Of a stretch of DNA of 64,000 bases, positions 59,422 to 64,000 are shown piece after piece; position 1 is the first letter of the stretch; each line of letters begins with the position of its first letter. The stretch is from Pararhizobium sp. IMCC21322 (GTDB lineage Bacteria > Pseudomonadota > Alphaproteobacteria > Rhizobiales > GCA-2746425): assembly GCF_030758295.1 (NCBI RefSeq), contig NZ_CP132335.1:2022412-2086411 (forward strand), read 5' to 3'. The position numbers and the translations under genes were made by a program. The notes beneath the pieces were generated by a model. The model did not search any database and was not told the DNA's origin. It saw only the letters and a program-made list of their open reading frames with translations.

Positions 59422-61203
59422 TTACACCAGCGCTTTGCCTTCTTCATCAATTGCGGAGCCCATGGCTTCATCGCTGGCTTCATCCGGCAGAAGCATTTCA
59501 TTATGTGCCTTGCCCGATGGGATCATCGGCAGGCAGTTTGCCAGACTGGCAACACGGCAATCAAAGATAACCGGCCGTTTCACCGCAATCATTTCCTTGA
59601 TCGCATCATCCAGCTCATCTGGTTTTTCCGCACGCATGCCAACGGCACCATAAGCTTCTGCCAGTTTGACAAAGTCAGGCATGGCTTCCGTATAGCTGTT
59701 CGACAGGCGGTTGCCATGAAGCAATTGCTGCCACTGCCGCACCATGCCCATATACTGGTTGTTCAGGATGAAAATCTTGATCGGCAATTCATGCTGAACC
59801 GCTGTTGCCATCTCCTGAATGTTCATCTGAACAGAGGCATCACCGGCCACACACAGACAAAGACTGTCTGGATGCGCAACCTGCGCGCCAATCGTTGCAG
59901 GCAATCCATAGCCCATTGTACCCAGCCCACCGGAGGTCAACCAGTGGTTCGGTTCTTCAAAGCCATAATACTGGGCTGCCCACATTTGATGCTGGCCCAC
60001 TTCGGTGGAAATATAACTGTCCAGATGCTTGGTCAGCTCATAGATGCGCTGAATGGCATATTGCGGCATGATGACATCATTATTTGGCGCGTAGGCCAGC
60101 GAGTTGCGGTCGCGCCACTGGTCAATCTGTTTCCACCAAATTTTCATTGCGGCTTTGTCCGGTTTGCGGCTGCTGCCACGCACCAGTCGGATCATATCTT
60201 CCAGAACATGGGCGATATCGCCAACGATCGGCACATCAACGCGTACGTTCTTGTTGATGGAAGAGGGATCAATATCGATGTGGATCTTCTTCGCATTGGG
60301 CGCAAACGCGTCCAGTCTGCCGGTGATGCGGTCATCAAACCTTGCGCCAACACACACCATGACATCGCAATCATGCATGACCATATTGGCTTCATAGGTT
60401 CCGTGCATGCCCAGCATGCCCAGCCAGTTATCGCCGGAAGCCGGATAGGCCCCAAGACCCATCAATGTCGAGGTGATGGGAAAGTCTGTCAGGGCAACCA
60501 GCTCGCGCAGCAAATGCGTCGCTTCCGGGCCGGAATTGATGACGCCACCACCGGTATACAGGACCGGCTGTTCGGCATTCATCATCATGTCAACGGCGCG
60601 GCTGATCTCGCTCAACTCGCCTTTGACCTGCGGATGATAGGTTTTATGCGCAACATTTTTGGGTCCGGTGTAGATGCCTTTTGCAAACTGCACATCCTTT
60701 GGAACATCAACAACAACCGGTCCGGGACGTCCGGTTGTGGCAACGTAAAAGGCTTCATGCAGAATGCGCGACAGATCATTCACATCGCGTACCAACCAAT
60801 TATGTTTGGTGGCGGGGCGCGTAATGCCAACCGTATCGCATTCCTGAAAGGCATCATTGCCGATGAGGTGCGTTGGCACCTGGCCGGTAATGCAGACAAG
60901 GGGAATGGAATCCATCAGCGCATCGGTGAGGGCGGTCACCATATTGGTGGCACCTGGGCCGGATGTCACCAGAACGACGCCTGGCTTGCCGGTTGAGCGC
61001 GCATAGCCTTCGGCTGCGTGTCCTGCGCCCTGTTCATGACGCACGAGGTAATGGCGCACGTCACTTTGCTGGTGAAGTTCATCATAAATTGGCAGCACAG
61101 CGCCGCCCGGATATCCAAACAAATCTGTAACACCCTGATCTTTCAGGGCCTGAATGACCATTTCTGCTCCGGTCATTTCTTTGCCGTCCATATTGCGCGT
61201 CAC
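59422..61203 (-). CDS. ilvI: acetolactate synthase large (catalytic) subunit
   Basis: Thiamine pyrophosphate enzyme for the first common step of branched-chain amino acid synthesis. [20 protein letters not shown] near the N-terminus holds the TPP-activating region, [15 protein letters not shown] and [12 protein letters not shown] the middle domain, and [16 protein letters not shown] with [13 protein letters not shown] the TPP-binding C-terminal part. I prefer GTG 61203, which has GGGAG eight bases upstream, giving 593 residues; ATG 61191 or 61248 are alternatives. An attenuator with a leader peptide precedes it. ilvB would be an equally good symbol. Confidence 0.95.
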   Translation of the reverse strand: MTRNMDGKEMTGAEMVIQALKDQGVTDLFGYPGGAVLPIYDELHQQSDVRHYLVRHEQGAGHAAEGYARSTGKPGVVLVTSGPGATNMVTALTDALMDSIPLVCITGQVPTHLIGNDAFQECDTVGITRPATKHNWLVRDVNDLSRILHEAFYVATTGRPGPVVVDVPKDVQFAKGIYTGPKNVAHKTYHPQVKGELSEISRAVDMMMNAEQPVLYTGGGVINSGPEATHLLRELVALTDFPITSTLMGLGAYPASGDNWLGMLGMHGTYEANMVMHDCDVMVCVGARFDDRITGRLDAFAPNAKKIHIDIDPSSINKNVRVDVPIVGDIAHVLEDMIRLVRGSSRKPDKAAMKIWWKQIDQWRDRNSLAYAPNNDVIMPQYAIQRIYELTKHLDSYISTEVGQHQMWAAQYYGFEEPNHWLTSGGLGTMGYGLPATIGAQVAHPDSLCLCVAGDASVQMNIQEMATAVQHELPIKIFILNNQYMGMVRQWQQLLHGNRLSNSYTEAMPDFVKLAEAYGAVGMRAEKPDELDDAIKEMIAVKRPVIFDCRVASLANCLPMIPSGKAHNEMLLPDEASDEAMGSAIDEEGKALV

Positions 61204-61271
61204 GATGCTACTCCCGTATGTCTGTGCGCCGAAAACCAATTCATGCAATTTCTGTATTCTGATCGGGCAAC

Positions 61272-61295
61272 AAAAAAGGCCCCGTTCGGGACCTT
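61272..61295 (-). terminator. ilv attenuator terminator
   Basis: On the minus strand AAGGTCCCG-AA-CGGGGCCTT forms a nine-base-pair stem followed by TTTTG with four more U after the stem. It lies between the leader peptide and ilvI, where an attenuator should be. Confidence 0.8.
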
Positions 61296-61299
61296 AGCT

Positions 61300-61345
61300 G
61301 CGCGTTACCATTCGGTGCGATTGTCAAATCGCCCCGGCAACGCGC
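61300..61345 (-). promoter_or_regulatory. ilv leader alternative stem
   Basis: Bases 61300-61309 and 61336-61345 pair as GCGCGTTACC and GGCAACGCGC on the plus strand, nine of ten positions matching. The arm nearest the leader peptide overlaps its last codons, so a ribosome stalled there would prevent this stem. It probably acts as the pause or anti-terminator-related hairpin. Confidence 0.55.
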
Positions 61346-61377
61346 CTCATCACCACAAGAATAACAGACTTCAACAT
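61324..61377 (-). CDS. ilv leader peptide
   Basis: Seventeen codons, MLKSVILVVMRRVAGAI, with four Val, two Ile and two Leu. GGAG lies six bases before the ATG. It stands upstream of the acetolactate synthase genes and of a terminator hairpin, so charged-tRNA supply for branched-chain amino acids would set whether ribosomes stall in it, as in classical attenuation. Confidence 0.8.
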   Translation of the reverse strand: MLKSVILVVMRRVAGAI

Positions 61378-61427
61378 CAAATGCTCCGTTTCAAGTGTGG
61401 GCAAGTTAGATGCGGCACGATATGTGG

Positions 61428-62390
61428 TCAAGCCTGTTTTTCCAATTCTTGCGCGATTTGCTGCAAATCTTTCAGCATCTTATCACTGTCGTTAACCCAT
61501 TCCATCGGATCAAGCCGGGGCCAGTCTTTCATCTGGTTGCGAAACCACGTCATTTGCCGCTTGGCATAGCGCCTGGTATCACGCACCGACTTCTCAACAA
61601 CACCGGCGCGGTCAATTGTCTCGGGATCGTTCACATGTGTCGCGTAGTGCGGCAGGCTGATGGCGTTCATGACTGGCAGACCGGTCGCCAGGTTTTTCCG
61701 CAACAGGTTCAAAGCCTCAGCTTCCCCGCCGTCATCCAGCATGGCTAAAAACCGCTTTTCGATACGTGCATAAAGCCAAGACCGGTCGGCGGGCATCAGA
61801 ACCCGATGAACTGTCTGTGCCAATGGCAGAAGCGCCTGCTGCTCAGCACTGCGTTGCCAGTCCGACAGGCTCTGCCCGGTCTGTTCCAGCACCATCAGGG
61901 CACGCAGGGTTCGCTGTCGGTCATTGCGCTCGATCTTGTTGGCCGACACCGGATCAAGCCGGGCAAGGCGTTCCTGCAAATCCTGAATGTCGATATCGGC
62001 ATGATCCGCCACAAATGCTGCGTGTTCGGCCTCGGAAATGTGAGGTGTTTCTGCAATGCCTTCTGTCAACGCTTTGAAATAGAGCCCAGTACCACCAACC
62101 AGGATAGGCAATTGTTTGTTGTCCCAAATGTCCTGCAGTGTCGGCGAGACATCCCGCAGCCAGCCGCCGACCGAGTAGCGCGTGTCCGAAGAGACATGGC
62201 CATAAAGCCGGTGAGGCAGGGCCTGTTCATCCTCTTCAGAAGGGCGCGCAGTCAAAATCCGCAACCCATCATAGACCTGCATGGAATCTGCATTGACAAT
62301 GACACCGCCCAACTGCTTTGCCAGCGCCATGGCAAAGCCGGACTTGCCGCTGGCCGTTGGTCCGGCTATCAACACCGCGCGTTTTGTCAC
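61428..62390 (-). CDS. miaA: tRNA dimethylallyltransferase
   Basis: Adds a dimethylallyl group to A37 of tRNAs that read codons starting with U. The P-loop GPTASGKSGFA is near residue 12, then DSMQVYDGLRILTARP with the catalytic Asp, and DRQRTLRALMV and GTGLYFKAL follow. I prefer GTG 62390 with AAGG upstream; the open frame starts three codons earlier at TTG 62399. The C-terminal end has the usual RRYAKRQMTWFRNQ. It is divergent from serB by 39 bases. Confidence 0.95.
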   Translation of the reverse strand: MTKRAVLIAGPTASGKSGFAMALAKQLGGVIVNADSMQVYDGLRILTARPSEEDEQALPHRLYGHVSSDTRYSVGGWLRDVSPTLQDIWDNKQLPILVGGTGLYFKALTEGIAETPHISEAEHAAFVADHADIDIQDLQERLARLDPVSANKIERNDRQRTLRALMVLEQTGQSLSDWQRSAEQQALLPLAQTVHRVLMPADRSWLYARIEKRFLAMLDDGGEAEALNLLRKNLATGLPVMNAISLPHYATHVNDPETIDRAGVVEKSVRDTRRYAKRQMTWFRNQMKDWPRLDPMEWVNDSDKMLKDLQQIAQELEKQA

Positions 62391-62429
62391 CTTGTCCAAC
62401 CTTGAATTCTTTATAGCTCTGGAGTTTCC

Positions 62430-63311
62430 ATGCCATATGTTCTGACGTTAATTGCCGCCCCCGACTTCGTGGATTTTTCCGGCTTCGTCACAACAATCAG
62501 GCAACGTCTGGCTAGCACGCAGGAACCGGTCTGGCTACATCCCGGTCAGGCTGTTGATCTGTCGTTGCCCGAAAGTGATTTTGTGGTGGCTGAAGGGCTT
62601 CTTCAGGGGCAGGCCATCGACTATGCCTTTCAATCATCACATGCGCGCCGTCGTAAATTGCTGATCGCAGACATGGACAGCACAATGATTGGTCAGGAAT
62701 GCATTGATGAACTGGCCGCAGAAGTGGGCCTGAAAGAAAAAGTGTCTGCCATAACCGCAGCTGCCATGCGCGGCGAAATCGAATTTGAACCGGCATTGCG
62801 GGAACGCGTCGCTTTGCTCAAAGGTCTGCCGGAATCGGTTGTCGATGAAGTCATCCAGAACCGCATCACCCTGACGCCCGGCGGCGCAGCGCTGGTCGCC
62901 ACCATGAAACAGCATGGGGCTTACACGGCGCTTGTATCAGGTGGCTTTACGGCCTTCACAAGCCGTATCGCCAGCCGTATCGGCTTTGATGAAAACCGCG
63001 CCAATATTCTGAACGTTGAAAACGGTTTGCTGACCGGTACGGTTCAGGAACCTATTTTGGGACGGCAGGCAAAAATTGAAGCGCTTGAGCACATCACTGC
63101 GCGCCTTGGCACAACACCACAACAGGCTATTGCCGTTGGGGACGGAGCCAATGATCTCGGCATGATTCGTCTGGCCGGTCTTGGGGTCGCAATCCACGCA
63201 AAGCCCGCTGTCGCAGCTGAGGCAGATGTGCGTATCGAGCATAATGATCTGTCAGCATTGTTGTATCTTCAGGGTTACGCCCGGGACGAATGGGTCACAG
63301 AAGCGACATAA
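62430..63311 (+). CDS. serB: phosphoserine phosphatase
   Basis: Last enzyme of serine synthesis. The N-terminal about 75 residues are a short ACT-like region; the HAD core starts with DMDSTMIGQECIDELA near residue 87 (DxDST nucleophile motif), then ALVSGGFTAFTSRIA, and ends with GDGANDLGMIRLAGLGVAIHAKP carrying the K/D-D motifs. The 293 residues are normal for this form. GGAG precedes the ATG. A bidirectional hairpin follows. Confidence 0.96.
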   Translation: MPYVLTLIAAPDFVDFSGFVTTIRQRLASTQEPVWLHPGQAVDLSLPESDFVVAEGLLQGQAIDYAFQSSHARRRKLLIADMDSTMIGQECIDELAAEVGLKEKVSAITAAAMRGEIEFEPALRERVALLKGLPESVVDEVIQNRITLTPGGAALVATMKQHGAYTALVSGGFTAFTSRIASRIGFDENRANILNVENGLLTGTVQEPILGRQAKIEALEHITARLGTTPQQAIAVGDGANDLGMIRLAGLGVAIHAKPAVAAEADVRIEHNDLSALLYLQGYARDEWVTEAT

Positions 63312-63312
63312 A

Positions 63313-63350
63313 AAAAGACCGCAACTTCAATAGGAAGCCGCGGTCTTTTG
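63313..63350. terminator. bidirectional terminator between serB and degP-type gene
   Basis: AAAAGACCGC pairs with GCGGTCTTTT (ten base pairs) and an inner CTTC/GAAG helix adds to it. A run of A on the left and T on the right make it effective in both directions. Confidence 0.85.
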
Positions 63351-63377
63351 AATCAGTTCGTTAAAAACGGCTGACGT

Positions 63378-64000
63378 TTACTCGGTCTCTTCTTCTTCAA
63401 GCCGAACAGCGACAAAGCGCAGTTCGTTTTCCTTGTTCACCAGCAACAGCAGCGCTGATCGGCGACCGCCTTCTTCCTGCAGTTCTGCAATGCGCTTTAC
63501 CACATCATCGACAGTGCTGACTTTCTGCTGAGAGACCTCTTGAATGACATCGCCTGCACGAACCTGCTTTTCAGCCGCATTCGAGTTTTCAATAACATCA
63601 ATAACCAGAACGCCTTCGGCATCATCAGCAAGTTCGAACTTGGCGCGGGCATCATCGTCGATTTCGCCAAGCATCATGCCCAGAACTTCAACAGGTTTTG
63701 ACGCATCATCCTCGTCCGCGTCTGTCTGAGCCGCGATCAGCTTCTCACCTTCTTCCAATCGACCAAGCGTGACGGCAATCTCAACGGCCTGACCATCACG
63801 AAGCACAGTCACGGAAACTGCTTTGCCAACAGCCGTATCGGCCACGATGCGAGGCAGTTCACGCATGCTGGGCACTACTTTGCCATCAAAAGTCAGAATC
63901 ACATCACCCGGCTGGACACCAGATTTTTCAGCGGGACCGCCCGCAGTCACACCTGCCACCAGCGCACCGGTTGCTTCTTCCATATCCAGGCTCTCGGCGA
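63378..64000 (-). CDS. DegP/HtrA-type periplasmic serine protease, C-terminal part
   Basis: Only the end of the gene is inside the window; the frame is open through base 64000 and continues beyond. The visible part holds two PDZ domains: the first from AESLDMEEATGALVAGV through SGVQPGDVILTFDGK, the second from VLGMMLGEIDDDAR through RAGDVIQEVSQQKVSTVDDV. The ending EEEETE is acidic. The Do/DegP family degrades or refolds misfolded periplasmic proteins. The protease domain with the catalytic triad should lie past the window edge; which Deg paralogue it is cannot be told. Confidence 0.9.
   Translation of the reverse strand, partial: AESLDMEEATGALVAGVTAGGPAEKSGVQPGDVILTFDGKVVPSMRELPRIVADTAVGKAVSVTVLRDGQAVEIAVTLGRLEEGEKLIAAQTDADEDDASKPVEVLGMMLGEIDDDARAKFELADDAEGVLVIDVIENSNAAEKQVRAGDVIQEVSQQKVSTVDDVVKRIAELQEEGGRRSALLLLVNKENELRFVAVRLEEEETE

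Noticed and set aside
59380-60996. Plus-strand open frame of 538 codons opposite ilvI
   Set aside because: Anti-sense shadow of the conserved acetolactate synthase gene, rich in His, Gln and Arg as such shadows are.

Overview
The window is a stretch of chromosome from an alphaproteobacterium, most likely of the order Hyphomicrobiales (Rhizobiales). Four things point there. The gene order murB-ddl-ftsQ-ftsA-ftsZ-lpxC-bamD-recN-ligA is typical of that group. The transfer-messenger RNA is circularly permuted and two-piece. An alpha-type sspB lies between ssrA and fumC. ccmAB diverges from acnA. I recognise no tRNA or rRNA genes, no CRISPR array and no prophage. The genus cannot be fixed from the sequence alone.

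Layout. Positions 1-12082 carry the end of the cell wall and division cluster: murB (partial), ddl, ftsQ, ftsA, ftsZ, then lpxC, bamD, recN and ligA. Positions 12194-26071 hold azlCD, an aminopeptidase P, a DUF1127 gene with an unusual leader, prmA, a UvrD-type helicase, a ClC channel, an FAD-linked oxidase and a giant AsmA-family gene that appears to start at CTG. Positions 26085-33328 hold a ribbon-helix-helix protein, fumC, sspB, the permuted ssrA (tag ANDNYAEVRLAA), a YHS-domain protein, dfrA-thyA and malate synthase G.

Positions 33706-42338 are the accessory part. Two DMT transporters flank a pair made of an AAA ATPase and a subtilisin-like protease that resembles the IetAS antiviral system. 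The protease gene is cut by an 846-bp IS5-family (IS427-type) insertion between its Asp/His and Ser catalytic motifs. Removing the IS plus one TA repeat restores a single 777-residue frame, so the insertion looks recent. A MarR regulator with two matching palindromes and a penicillin-binding protein follow.

Positions 42451-64000 return to core genes: ilvC, a TetR regulator with a perfect palindrome, a glutathione transferase, a cyclopropane-fatty-acid-synthase-like methyltransferase, an EAL protein, ccmBA, acnA, DUF533, an NsrR-like regulator divergent from a truncated haemoglobin, a hydrolase, two secreted proteins divergent from a membrane LytTR regulator, ilvN-ilvI behind a leader-peptide attenuator, miaA, serB and the end of a DegP-type protease. 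A 264-bp MITE-like element with 31-bp inverted ends sits exactly in the ccmB stop codon.

Working links: ilvC, ilvI/ilvN and the AzlCD exporter concern branched-chain amino acids; ssrA makes the degradation tag that SspB delivers to ClpXP; acnA, fumC and glcB belong to the TCA/glyoxylate pathways; dfrA and thyA are the thymidylate pair. Interesting non-coding structure includes the ilv attenuator, the DUF1127 leader with anti-Shine-Dalgarno loops, REP-like hairpins, an ilvC 3'-end fragment and several operator-like palindromes.
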